DNA of 64,000 nt from Paramecium octaurelia (lineage: Eukaryota; Ciliophora; Oligohymenophorea; Peniculida; Parameciidae), in the NCBI GenBank assembly GCA_905182995.1, contig CAJJDP010000015.1, positions 62,001-126,000 of the forward strand. Direction: 5' to 3'. The notes beneath the pieces are model-generated. The model did not search any database. It saw only the letters and a list, made by a program, of their open reading frames with translations, and was not told where the DNA came from. Below are positions 49,493 through 60,868 of the stretch, piece by piece. The position numbers and the translations under genes were made by a program. Within the stretch, counting starts at the first letter, position 1; each line of letters starts with the position of its first letter.

Positions 49493-49666
49493 ATGGACTC
49501 AGAAGTACCAAAAAAAGGGTGTAAGTGCAAAAATGGTGCCTGTTGCAAATGTGCCCCAGTAAGAAGAATCATGAATTAATGCATTTAAAATAATGGAGAA
49601 GATAAATGCCAAACTTTTAGAGATTCATGGAAGGAGTGTATTGCATATTACAAAAGTCTAAGTTGA
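49493..49666 (+). CDS. COX17: COX17-like copper chaperone
   Basis: COX17 delivers copper for cytochrome c oxidase assembly in the mitochondrial intermembrane space. The product is 57 residues, intronless. It has the CC-x-C copper site (GACCKCAPV) followed by helix residues with Cys pairs (NQCIQNNGEDKCQTFRDSW, then ECIAYY), matching the CHCH pattern. Two extra N-terminal cysteines (KGCKCKNG) are unusual. The first in-frame ATG was chosen. It lies 58 bp downstream of TDP1. Confidence 0.85.
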
Positions 49667-50152
49667 TTATAAAATCATAATTTTCACTAAACAATAATTT
49701 ATGAATATGAGATCTTGCAAGATGTCTATATATATATTTTTATACCCTTCTCTAAACTTTAAAAATGAAAAAATATAAATTGTGTTATTATATTCCTTTT
49801 TATTTTGATTTAATCATTAGTTCTTTTCAATAATATAAATCATTTAGTTAAATTTCTATAAAGGATTGCAATTGAGAGTTCTGCTTGGATAATTCTTTTA
49901 TTCTTATTCTTAAATTTCAAATTGTTTATGGTATTGTCAACTTTCAAATTGATGAAATAATAGTATATTTTTACCAAATATATATAAGAACATATGTCAG
50001 CTACTTTAAGGTCTGATAAGACAATTATATATTTGTAATTTTATATAATTTATATGTTAATAAAATATCAAATTGTCAAAAATAAAGTCAGAGGGTAATT
50101 TTTCCAATTCAGTATTCTACAAAAAATAAAAAAGAAGAACTATATAAAATAG
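49667..50152. other. A+T-rich spacer
   Basis: About 490 bp downstream of COX17. Simple A+T sequence; nothing recognised on either strand. Confidence 0.5.
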
Positions 50153-50473
50153 ATGCATCCAATCATTAGCATAAATTCTAAATTTATCAGTTTATTCTAT
50201 TCTTACATTGTTGAATATAGGTAAAAAGGAGCAGAGATATTATATGCAGAGAATAATAATCTAGTTATTAGTGAATGGCATTTTAAGACTTTTTCCAAAA
50301 AAATGATTATCAGTGCTTAAAACACATTATAATAAAATCCTCCAATACAAGCCTACAATAAATATATCTCCAAAGCATTGTTTAAATTTATTTCTTCATA
50401 TAATGATAAGTTGGAGTTGATTTTGTGTATGATTGATTGCACAAAAAACATGCACGAAAATAAAAGGAAGTGA
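50153..50473 (+). CDS. Unknown ORF (106 residues)
   Basis: An uninterrupted frame starting MHPIISINSKFISLFYSYIV and ending CTKNMHENKRK. Composition (Glu, Lys, Asn, aromatic, few Cys) is protein-like and no intron is needed. No family is recognised. A start within an A+T-rich lead is plausible. It might be a real small gene or the 5' part of the relic that follows. Confidence 0.45.
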
Positions 50474-51385
50474 TTTTATAGTTGAATATATTATGTGTAT
50501 TCTGTTTCTTTGTATTATTAAATTTTTAATCTTTATTCCTCTTATTGCTTTTTTTCCATTATCTTTTCTTAGTTCTCATCTTCCTTTAGTTCTGAAGGTA
50601 TGCTCATGTTCCTTTTTCTTTCAATAGTAATAATATCATCAGATTATTCGACAGAATTGTCAGCTTTACATTACTAAAAACAATTTTGCTATTGTTAATA
50701 CTTAACATTAAACTAATTTTGATCCTGCAAAACTAGGGTTCTCTTTTAGCTAATTTATGATTGATTTATTTTAATCGGGTGATGGTTTTACATTTGGTGT
50801 AAGATTTTGGGTGCAACTACTAGACTTGCTAGAGGTTTACTATTTTTAAGTTTAAAGGATGGGCACTAAACTCGATCTATGAGTCTATCGATTTGTATCT
50901 GACATAAGTTTGTCGTTTTCTAGTGATTACTATTATCAATACCCAAGATTTTGTTGCTAGGAGAGAGCAGTAGCCCTGATGATTAAGGATAATTATCGGC
51001 TTAATTTTTTTTGGAATTATTTTAATCTAATTCATTAGGTTTTTAAGACCTTAAAGCACTAACATTTTTTTTTACTATTATAGGGTGTAGACTTACTTGA
51101 GGATGTTTAGTTTTAGATAGTCAACTTTGATTAAAATACTTCCTCAGTTTGTTTTTTCGTATTTTTCTTAAATAGAATAAGTGTATACTTTTAAAATAAT
51201 TTTTTTGGAGGTTTGTAAATTCTTCTAATTTTATTTTGATCTGATTAAATATGATAGAGAAACCAATATGTTTAAGGATATTTATCCAATAGCAATATCT
51301 AGCCCTGTTATATCAAAAATCATTTTAAAAATAAAATTTAATTTTAATAAGCATAATTATATAATTAATAATTGTATATAATTTC
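50474..51385. other. Gene-relic-like stretch and spacer
   Basis: A plus-strand frame from about 50433 to about 50880 stays open for about 150 codons, with a hydrophobic start and a protein-like middle (NFDPAKLGFSFSQFM, then GFTFGVRFWVQLLDL). Further coding-like pieces sit in other frames to about 51050, without workable splices. It is slightly less A+T-rich than true spacers. It looks like a host gene in decay; no family is recognised. 51100-51385 appears empty. Confidence 0.35.
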
Positions 51386-53150
51386 TCAATACTTTTTGTA
51401 AATTTATAGAATTCTTTTTTCTAGTTCTCCATCATCTTTCATTAAATAATCGAACCTTTCTTTCTCTTATCTCCAAATATCTTTGAGTTCTTGAATTTAC
51501 TTAATTTTTTCATCCTTCAATTCCTTTTCCAATTTTGATAGGATCTTAAAATCATAAATTAATTTACTGATTTTTATGCAACTCCTGCGACATGTCTTTC
51601 CTTTCGTTCATTTTACAATTTGTCTTTTAACATGGAAATCTTATCATTATATGCATTTTCGACGGATGCAAGTGCATTCCTAGTAATTATGTTTTATTAT
51701 CTTCTCATTTAGAGATGATCCTTTTTCTCGTCAATAATCTTCCTTTTTTCTAATTCAAAGATTATTCGATGTCTATGAGAATTTAATTAAATATTTACAT
51801 TTTTCTTAAATAATTTAGTTTTTCATCTCTCAATTTATAGTACATTGACAAATGCTCGTTTTCAAATTCTTTTTTTAAATCATCCTTCTTCTTTTGATTC
51901 ATTTTACTTTATTACTTTTAAGTATGTATTTATTTATTTTATTAGGATTCTTGCTTCTTTTATTTTTATTGATAGGTCTTAAGATAGTCCTTTAGAAATT
52001 CTTTATACTAATTTCTCTTTTTGATGATTTATTCCATTGTCTCTTTTTCATCACTTGGAGGTTAAATTTTCAATTTACCTAAAGATAATTTAATGACTTT
52101 AATTTGTTCATCTATAAAATCGTCAATCTCTGATTTATCCACGAGGTCCTCACCTTCCTTCATCTTTTCTTATAGTAATTTTCTAATGTTATCCTTTTAG
52201 AGTTCTCTAATGTATTTAACTTTTGTTGGATCATTGTCTTCTAATTAATTAATTTCTTCTTCATCATATTACTCCAAAAAATCATAATCTATTTCACTAA
52301 TACCTGAGAAATCCATATCTATTTAATCTTCTTATTTTTCTTAATCTTTAGGTTAGTTCTTTTTTTTTTATTTATTTTTTTATTTTGTAGCTATATTTGG
52401 ATCTTGAGTTATAATTCGTTATTGTTGTTAGGTTACAGGTAATAAATTATTGCTGATAGCTATTAACTGATTTTCCTTTGAATTTAGTACCTTTTTCCCC
52501 TCCTGCTTTCTATCTGAAGATTCCTTTTGATTGTTTTAAGGCTGCTTTTTAGAAGTGGCATTTTTATCTTAAGAGGGATTCATTTTCTGATCCTGTCCAT
52601 ATTTGTATTTTGGTATCTATTTGGTTTTTACTTTTGAACTATCTTAAGATAATTAATCATAATCAGCATTATCATTAAAATAATCGCTACCCGATTTCTA
52701 TTCTGGAGGAGTTGAACTTTATTAGCTTGAAGAATTAGAAGGAATAACCTAGTCTTTATAAAGCTTCGATAATTCAAGTAAAATTTATAAAAAGTTGTAA
52801 AGATGTCTCAAATCTCCTTAAGCAATAGAATGACCACTTATGTGTGATAAATCCATCGTTAAAACTGGGTAAGACTATTTATATATTTAAATGTTTTACC
52901 AAGAATTCAATTAGACCTTATAATTTTTCGCCTGTTGGATTTCTTTCCTTTTGTATGTTATCAATTTCCTTTTCTAAAAATGGAAACATGATTCTAAATA
53001 TAGTGCAATAATTTCTTTCATTTTTTAGTTATTCTCTATTATAGAGATCAAATTATTAAATACATCGTGACATCGTGTTATGGATCCAAATCTAAATTGG
53101 AAACTATCTATAAATATAAATCTATAATGTCTTAGACTTCGGAATTCATT
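51386..53150 (-). CDS. CEP95-like centrosomal / basal-body protein
   Basis: About 550 residues. The N-terminal 110 residues resemble the calponin-homology-like domain of CEP95 (CCDC45): a helical start (MNSEVQDIIDLYLQIV), then FPFLEKEIDNIQKE, and the telling VLTMDLSHISGHSIAQGDLR plus LYNFLQILLEL, close to CEP95's LSHITGE...GD...NLLEIF. A Lys/Gln/Ser-rich middle contains acidic DMDFSGISEIDYDFLEQYDE. The C-terminal 230 residues are coiled coil (KKKDDLKKEFENEHLS, KEKELKDEKIKQIQ). Three introns (25, 26 and 23 nt) are clear. The first, near 53050, is not resolved. The frame passes straight through an internal ATG at 51902, so this is one gene. Confidence 0.72.
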
Positions 53151-53249
53151 TTTCAAATAATGTAATGAATATCAGTTAGATTTATTAATTTATTAAGTGG
53201 GAAAAACTAAAAAACTCTATAATCTATAATCTAAAATCAAAAATCAGTA

Positions 53250-54382
53250 TCAAAACTGCTTCTCTCTACCTCCACAACCAAAAAGTGATATAAATTTTTA
53301 CAGCATACTCGAATCATTCTTATGCAATTATTATTAGATTTCGATTTGCTGCTATTTTTAAACACTTGGCTGAGTAGACCTATCATATATTTCTTTTTCT
53401 ATCATATTTATGCTTTATGTCCATTTATGATTTAGTACTCCTTGCAACGAGATTCTCTAATCTGGATCTGGAACTAGCATCTGATTTAATAAGTCTTGAA
53501 TAAATGGATTTGATATTAATGTAAACTAAGGTTTCTGAAAATCAAGAATTTGCTGCATCTTCTCAAGCTAATTGCCTAAATTTGTTTATTATTAAACCTT
53601 ATACTAATGGTTTGCCTTCAAGCAACCAGTATAATATAGCAGCTAAAGACCAAACATCAATTTTTTGAGTTTAAGGTAAATTTTTAATGACTTCTGGGGC
53701 CATGAATTCAAATGTTCCAGAAAAACTACTTATTACACTTTCATATGTGGCCAATCCAAAATCACATATTTTGGGATTCCAAAAACTGTCCAATACAATA
53801 TTGTCAGGTTTTAAATCTCTGTGAATTATACCTTTTTCATGAAGATACAAAGTAGCCTCGCATAATTGTACGAATATGTTTTATATGTCACAATTGTCCC
53901 TATTCTACGTTAATGTTCCCTAAGCTAAGAATAAACAATGCCTTACATGCATATTCCATAATTATATAGACGTATTCATCATCTTCAATAAAGTAATGAA
54001 ACTAAATTATGTTCCTATGATTTAAATGCTTATGAATTCTAACTTCCTTTGAACATTAATGTTTATTCATCTTCTTTAGAGCATATAATTGACCTTATAT
54101 TAATATTTTATGCACTGTTCCAAAACTCCCTTAACCTATTTATTCTAATAACTGCATTTCTTTGAAAATATTTTGTTTGTCGACAAGAACTGTTTGTTAT
54201 ATCCCTATACATTTGGATTGGTGCTTGCTTAAAGGTTTAATTACTTTCAATTACCTATCTGATTATCGGCAATCTTCGCAACAATAAAAGGCGTTCGGAC
54301 ACCATAGACATTATATTGTAACTCCTTTGATTAAAGAATCCAAACTGATGGATGAATTGCATAAATCGAAAGAACAAATCAT
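53250..54382 (-). CDS. MYND-type zinc finger fused to a serine/threonine kinase
   Basis: The product is 353 residues after three introns (27, 22 and 22 nt) that together restore the frame. Residues 1-50 hold Cys/His pairs (CLWCPNAFYCCEDCRQSD, then KHQSKC) spaced like a MYND finger. The kinase domain follows at once: LLEQIGQGSFGTVHK, YALKKMNKH, HRDLKPDNIVLD, KICDFGLATYE, FEFMAPEVIK, DVWSLAAILYWLL. All catalytic residues are present. The C-lobe ends DPDQRISLQGVLNHKW, and a Gln-rich tail ends LFGCGGREKQF. The kinase group is CAMK/ULK-like by eye. Substrates are unknown; the finger may target proline-rich partners. Confidence 0.85.
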
Positions 54383-54800
54383 AAAATTATTATTAAATAC
54401 TTTTTCTAAGAATTATTAGTTTAATAAAAGTTAATTTTAATGGGCGCATTACTTTTCAGTTATTTCAACTTAAATAGTTTATAGAGATTTGCAATTTTGA
54501 GTTCTAGATTTCAAAAGTTTTCATTATTCTATATATGATTTATAATTTCTTTTACTAAGAAAATTCGTTTTATAACTCAAATGCCATAAAATCTGATACA
54601 TAGTATTTAAAAGTAAACAAAAATACTCTATTTACCTGTTAGTTTATAACAAGTTGAAAAGGGTTTGTCTAAAATCTTAATAAAATTTTACTGAATTTGC
54701 TAATACTTATTAAGAAAATGGGGATGTTCTTAATATCAGGATATTAAAATAAATTAATATTGGACATTCATGATTAAATTTATACATTTGATCATTAAAA
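54383..54800. other. A+T-rich spacer
   Basis: About 420 bp between the kinase start and the racemase stop. Only simple A+T sequence is seen on both strands. The kinase promoter must lie here. Confidence 0.5.
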
Positions 54801-55906
54801 TCATAACTTTGGTTTTTCATTATTGTGCTAGCCAACCTTTGGTATATCTTTAATTTAATATTAATATTCTGAGAATATGGGTTATCCATTCACCTCAATT
54901 TTCCCATTCCTTTTAATAAAAACATTTTCTCCCAAATACTTTTTAGTTTCATATTCCTCCAATTCTACCACAGGCGATACACAAGCATCAAATTAATCAA
55001 AGATTTTCTCCCACTCATCCCTTGTTTTACTTTCAAATAATGTTGATATTTCTGATTTCAAATTCTCCCATTCAGTTTAATTCAATTGATTTTCCAATAA
55101 AAATTAACCTCTTATTTATTCTATGAATTGTACCTTTATTGAGTGAGACCACCTGCAATTAAGCCTCTCACAAATTCTTAATAAAACTTTTCTTCCAAAC
55201 ATCCCACACTCATAAATTTCGCATCCTTGCATTAATAAATATTGTAAAAATGAGTTCCTCCATCAAGTAAATTATTTCCAATTCCATTAGACCATAATTT
55301 TTCATTTTTTTAATGTAAAATAAATTGACTTAAATAAGCTGATCCTTAAGCCATACCCAAATCAATTTATTACCCATTGCCACCCTTTTGAACATTAATT
55401 AAAGCTGCTAAAATACTGGCTACTCCTAGCATTCCTCCTGCTGCGAAATCTCCTACAACATTTCCAGGGATAGCTGGTCTTTTTTAAGTTCCTGTACTAG
55501 AACAATATCCGAGAACTCCTCCATAAGAAATAAAATTGATATCATGACCAGCCTTTTCTTTTAAAGGACTATTTTGACCAAAACCTGTAACTCTGCAATA
55601 AATTAATTTAGGATTGATCTTTGAGCAAACCTAATAAGACAATCCTAGTCTTTCCAACACTCCTGGACGATAAGGATCAATAAGCACATTGCTATCTTTA
55701 ATCATGTGTTTGACAATTTCAATGTCTTATTTGCATTTGAGATCGAATGTCATACTCTTTTTACCTCTATTCATGGGACTATTTTAAGGTTAAGAATCTA
55801 ATCTTGATAACAAGGTGACTTGAGCTCCATAATCGGCTAGCACCATGCCTATGAATACAGTGGGAGCTAATCCAGCAAATTCCAAGACCTTAATTTAGGA
55901 AAGCAT
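54801..55906 (-). CDS. AMACR: Alpha-methylacyl-CoA racemase (CoA-transferase family III)
   Basis: AMACR interconverts 2R- and 2S-methylacyl-CoAs so that branched fatty acids can enter beta-oxidation. The product is 357 residues after one 32-nt intron. It begins [18 protein letters not shown] and shows [12 protein letters not shown], the [12 protein letters not shown] CoA-binding stretch, [11 protein letters not shown] and [20 protein letters not shown], with the catalytic Asp in GHDIN as in animal [17 protein letters not shown] marks the small domain. It ends KPKL, which could serve as a weak peroxisomal PTS1. The gene is divergent from PIG-O with 28 bp between starts. Confidence 0.92.
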
Positions 55907-55934
55907 TTTATGTTTTTTAAATTTAATTAATAAA
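55907..55934. promoter_or_regulatory. 28-bp divergent promoter spacer
   Basis: Twenty-eight bp of A+T separate the AMACR and PIG-O start codons. The pair must share or overlap promoter elements. No motif is recognised. Confidence 0.6.
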
Positions 55935-58381
55935 ATGTGGAATAATACTTAATTCGGAATACTACTTTTGGAGTTGTTTGCTCTATCTTTATTCTTGATG
56001 GGTTATTTTTAAGTCAAGACAACTTTTGAAGAAATTAATGAAGTAGAATCATCGAATGATAAACCAATGAAAATAATACTGCTTTTGGTGGATGCATTGA
56101 GAATTGATTTGTTTGCCAATAAAAACTTTACCTTCTATTAGAATATGAAAGAAAACTAAGAGGAGTATTAAATTCTGTATTATGGAATCTCATCTACACC
56201 AACTGCAACTTAATTAAATTTGCAATCGATCACAACAGGCAATTTTCCAGCATTCATTGATTTCGGTTCGAATATGGCTGCATAAGAGTTAAAAGAAGAT
56301 AATGTAATCTATTCGATGAAGAGAAATGACAAAAAATTGGCATTATTAGGAGATGACACTTGGTTTCACATGTTTCCAAAATCATTTGATTATAAATTTG
56401 TTTCTGAGTCATTTGATGTTAGAGATTTAGATTCTGATGATAATATTATCATTAATAATATTGAGGAATTGATCAAAGAGAATAAATATGATTTTATAGT
56501 TGGTCATCTTCTAGGAATTGATCACTCTGGTCATAGTTATAATGATAGTAACTAAGCACTGTGGAATAAGCAGCAATAATATTCAGATCTGTTATACAAA
56601 ATCTACAATTAAATGGATAATTAAACAATATTGTTTGTAGTAGGTGATCACGGAATGTCCTAAGATGGTAATCATGGGGGTGATAGTCCTTATGAAGTCA
56701 GCTCTACTATCTATGCTATTAATAAATAGTACAAGTTCAATAAGAATCTTTTCGATTAAGCAATCAATAGTCAACAGTATCTCAATTAGTAACTAATAAA
56801 TCGAAATTTATACGTTAGGTAAATATATAGCATTAATTTGGCTCCCACTATTTCATATCTAATGGGATCCTCTCTCCCTTTTAGTAATATGGGAGCAATT
56901 TTAACTGAGATGGTCAATACAAAAGAATAGTAAGAAAACAGTTGCAAAGAGAACTTAATTTAAATTATGAATTACTTAAGTAAATTAACGAAAGTCTAGG
57001 GCTCAATAAACATAAATTTATAATAATATGAATAAAACTTATAAAGTTAATAATTCAAATGCCAATAAATTTAAGAGATAATTCAAGAATTGTAGTTTGA
57101 ACTGAAAGAAAATGTCAAAACTTATGATTACACATTATTATTTCTAGGTTTGAGTATGATGGTCATCTTGTTCGCTTTTCATATCTTAAAATAATCTGAA
57201 TACTTGTTTAATAAATAGTTCTCAAATTAACAACAATATATCTTCTATAGATTAGAATTTTTCGTTATGATAATTCCTGCTGCTATATTGATTGATCTCA
57301 TATTTTCACATTCTAGTTCAGTTAAGTTTATTTCGATCTACTTGATATTGGTAATATTAAGATAAATACTTTTACCATTAACATAGATGTAAAATATAAG
57401 AGTTATTTTAACAAAAGTCATAAGCCCACTACCGCATTATAGATAATACTTTTTGATATTTGCAAATATAATAACTCAAATTGGAATACAAGTGTTGTCA
57501 GTCAATAGATAAATAGTTTCTTCATCAAATATTTTTGGTACTTTATTAAACATTTTTATAATCCTTTTGATCACTCAATTTAAATTGATTAAACAAATTC
57601 AATATGTTTTATTAGCTTTAGGATTGCTAATTTTGGCTGAATAGTATAATCTTCCTTAAGAATCAAAAAAACCTTTTTCACCCTTAACACTAATTTCTAT
57701 AAATTTCATTTTTGAATCATTTTGGATTAAATTTGTTTTGCCTATTATTTTCATCTAAAAAATACTTTACAAATTAAATTTTAAGTAAAATTATGTATAT
57801 ATACTTATATAGGATATGTTTTTATGTCTTCTTGGGTTTGGCTTAGTTCATTCATTTTTATAACAATTGCCCAATATTTAATAACATATTAAATCAAATA
57901 TTTGAGGGTCACCTAAGAATAATAACTATCTATCTCCCTATGTTATTATACATATGCTCTTTAGCCATGATTTTCATTTTTCGCGATTTTAGTTACTGTA
58001 ATTATGTAAAATAAAATAGTTTTCTTAATCATATTGACAGTTTCAGGAAAGTAAGGAATGATGATATATTGCTGTTTATTTTACTCGGTTCATTATTTGA
58101 CGAAGTTCTATATGTGCATTGATAGAGCCTGGTTGCCTCCTATAGCTGGAGCTACAATATAATTGATGCTGAATTATAGTTGGTTTTGTCTGGGACATAG
58201 GATGTCATTTAGTAACGTGAAATTTTAAGATGCTCTTATTGGTTCAGAAAGTTTTAACGTAGTATTTAATACCACCTTACTAATAATAAGCATAGTAATT
58301 ATCAATACAATAATCCTAGTTTGGTGTATTTGCAACAATAAACATAATTAAAAATATAACTTTGTAAGTTCTAGTAGATGA
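55935..58381 (+). CDS. PIGO: GPI ethanolamine phosphate transferase 3 (PIG-O)
   Basis: PIG-O adds phosphoethanolamine to the third mannose of GPI anchors in the ER lumen, the bridge to the protein. The product is 798 residues after two introns (28 nt near 57786, 22 nt near 57997). An N-terminal TM anchor is followed by an alkaline-phosphatase-like lumenal domain: LLLVDALRIDLF with the metal-binding Asp, SSTPTATQLNLQSITTGNFP, GDDTWFHMFP, NVRDLD-type FDVRDLDSDD, HLLGIDHSGHSY and VVGDHGMSQDGNHGGDS. At least eight TM spans follow, with FCLGHRMSFSNVKFQDALIG matching PIG-O's late conserved loop. GPI anchoring matters in Paramecium because its surface antigens are GPI-linked. Confidence 0.94.
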
Positions 58382-58769
58382 GCAAAGTTTGCAATAGAAA
58401 TTTCCAATACAATAATTTAATAATAGAATAATCGATTTTTTGATAATCGTGCAATTCTCTTAAGTAACTTTTGCTGCTCTTCATAATATTTTAAATTTAT
58501 ATCATTAAAATATAATTGAATTATTTGCTTAAAGAATTATTTATGAATCCATAATTTTTACTATTGTTATTTTGGTTAGATTGTTCAACACAATATTTGA
58601 GAAGATCATTTGTTAAAAACAATATGAGTTTTATTTTTAACCTTATCAAAAACTGACAAATGAGATCAAAGATAAAAACGAAGAATGAATCTGGTTGAAA
58701 CTTTTTGTGAATAAACAAATAATTTATTAATATTAATTAATTCTAAAAATAGTTAATACAACAAAATAC
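58382..58769. other. A+T-rich spacer
   Basis: About 390 bp between the PIG-O stop and the uncertain minus-strand gene. Simple A+T; frames are open only because TGA is rare. Confidence 0.4.
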
Positions 58770-59370
58770 ATTTCTTAAATAATATTATGTATTGGTAAAT
58801 CATTCGAATAAGCCTACCTGCATTTGAAAACTTCTATGAGAAAGAATGCAAATGTGGATAAGAGCAACATCTTCAACAAATTGTTTGATATTTTCATATA
58901 TTGAAATTTATTTGAAGGCCCATTCTCAGGCAATTGAATTTTAACAGGAATATAAATTATGGTTTGATCAGCAATTGATATTTTTAATATATTGAAATGA
59001 ATGCATATCTTTGTATCAATATTAATAATTTTAATTACATACTCTCCAAAGTTTTATCCAACAATTACTTGTCATGAGTTCAAAAGTGCATTCATTAAAT
59101 TCTTTAATGACTAGATCAATAATTCCGTCTGAATAAGCAAATGAAAGGGTTGATACAAATCAACAAGATGCCAATGTTATTATAGTGAATAGACCACTAA
59201 ATTTTGCTTTGAAAAGTTCCCTTAAAGGAGATAAGAAAGGAAACTAATAAAAATTAAAGGTTCTTCGATTTGCTTAACCTGTAAAATAAACATATATTGT
59301 TGAAAATTGGAAAAAATACAACCATAGTTTTGAGGAGGAAAAAGAAACCTGCTGCAAATTATTTTGATTG
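58770..59370 (-). CDS. Uncertain two-span membrane protein
   Basis: Coding-like pieces on the minus strand. One is YGIIDLVIKEFNECTFEL, joined by a 28-nt intron to a hydrophobic N-terminal segment starting MVVFFPIFNNICLF. Another is VIVGQNFGEYVIKIINIDTK, continuing ISIADQTIIYIPVKIQLPEN and ending with a membrane span (LLKMLLLSTFAFFLIEVF). The join between these two blocks near 59080 needs a frame change that I could not assign to a splice, so it may be a decayed gene. Layout (span, lumenal domain, span) suggests a small membrane protein. Ends are approximate. Confidence 0.35.
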
Positions 59371-59561
59371 ATTAAATATGCTTAATCCTTTTTATGGCAA
59401 TTAATAATACATTAATATTCAATATCTAAATAACCATTCTTTATTACTGATATTTTTTATTTCTAAAGTTAGAGTATAGAGTTTTATATTAATATTAGTT
59501 AGTTTTTCATAAATATTCATTACATACTACTATTTGTGATAATTATAATAAACTAATTTAT

Positions 59562-60813
59562 TCATTTTTTAAATAATAACAATGGTATGATTAGTTTCTT
59601 GAGTTTTGAACCTTAAGCCAGATTTTTGTATCTAGTAAAATCATTTACAATATTTACTTTAAGGAAACGATAAAATAGGCAATGATCAATATTAACAAAA
59701 TGCATTTCACTTTATTATTTGATTTTCTCTTCAAAGGATGCACATTGATTACAGTGGGAACATTACCAAGGATTTTTGCATTATCCAAACGCCTTTGTAA
59801 CCAATCTAAAGTAATAGTCATTAATTCATCGCATTCTTCATCATGCTATAATTCATGATACCCATTTTCAAACAATTTTAAGGCTTTTTCTTAACTTTTA
59901 CAATTTTCAAAGAAATGCACAGAGTCATGATAATTGGTTACAGCGTCTTACTTTCCATGTAGAATTAATAATGGTTTATTAAATAAATGAGAATGACCCT
60001 TCATCATTTTCACTTAAGACAATATAGAGGCTGCCATATTTAAACCACAAAATGGAATCATTAATCTATCTCCAAATGAATGTTTCAATTGACTATTGTT
60101 TTTTGTTAAAGCAGTAGGATTGACCATACTATTGACAACCATGTCTTCTAATTTTTTGCCAGCAGTCGTAACAAAGTTGAGTTTCAACCAATCCAATTTA
60201 CGATCCGTCGGAAATCCTAACAAAGGACTTGTTGCTATAACACCAGCAATTTAAATTGCAGGGTTCAACAATGTAAAAGCCAAGACCACCAATCCTCCCA
60301 TTGAGTGACCGTATAAAAACAATGGTAAGGAGGGATTTACTTATTGAATTAAAACCTTGACATCTTAAAGCAATTATTATTGTGTTGCACATCCTCTTGC
60401 ACCACCTGAATAACCAAATCCTCTTAAATCTATCATGTATATTTCAAATCCAGCCTTGGCATAAAAATCAGCTAACTATTTTCCTAAGGATATAATATAC
60501 ATGCAGAAATCTCCCTGAATGTTCACCAAATCCATGAATGATCGCTAAGGACGCTTTGATTTAAACCTTTTAGGGAGTAATTTTTGTAAAGTATAATCTT
60601 AATTGTGTTCCTATTAAATTGATTCCGATACGTACCTTCTCCCACTAGATATTATCTTGTAAGCATATGTGAATTAAATTGAAATTCTCCCAAAAATTTA
60701 TCAGGATCGTGATCAAACCCTTAGATAATTTTTTCATGCTATACAGCCTATATCTACATATGTGTTTTGGGTTGGAGCACTTCAGTTTAAGATCCTTCCA
60801 AATTTTGATTCAT
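59562..60813 (-). CDS. Monoacylglycerol-lipase-like alpha/beta hydrolase
   Basis: The product is 391 residues after three introns (25, 25 and 26 nt), frame-exact. Landmarks: IIHGFGEHSGRFLHLADFY and MIDLRGFGYSGGARG at the start of the fold, the nucleophile elbow GHSMGG, the acid in LILHGKQDAVTNY, and the catalytic His in FENGYHELQHD. This is the Ser-Asp-His triad of the MGL family, so esterase or lipase activity is expected. Unusually, a C-terminal hydrophobic segment (CILLILIIAYFIVSL) precedes a short basic tail, implying tail anchoring on a membrane. The substrate is unproven. The start is 55 bp from the divergent PPIL4-like gene. Confidence 0.88.
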
Positions 60814-60868
60814 TATTTATTTAATTAGTCATCTCGATTGATCTGACGCTTAATAATTTTTTATTTAT
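60814..60868. promoter_or_regulatory. 55-bp divergent promoter spacer
   Basis: Fifty-five bp between the hydrolase and PPIL4-like start codons. A+T-rich with no recognised motif. Confidence 0.5.

Noticed and set aside
50700-51000. Possible snoRNA (TGATGA-like and CTGA-like boxes in a less A+T-rich patch)
   Set aside because: Boxes are not placed to form a C/D fold and the region reads better as a gene relic.
51386-51902. A separate coiled-coil gene starting with MNQKKKDDL
   Set aside because: The same frame runs on upstream through a Lys/Gln-rich linker into the CEP95-like gene.
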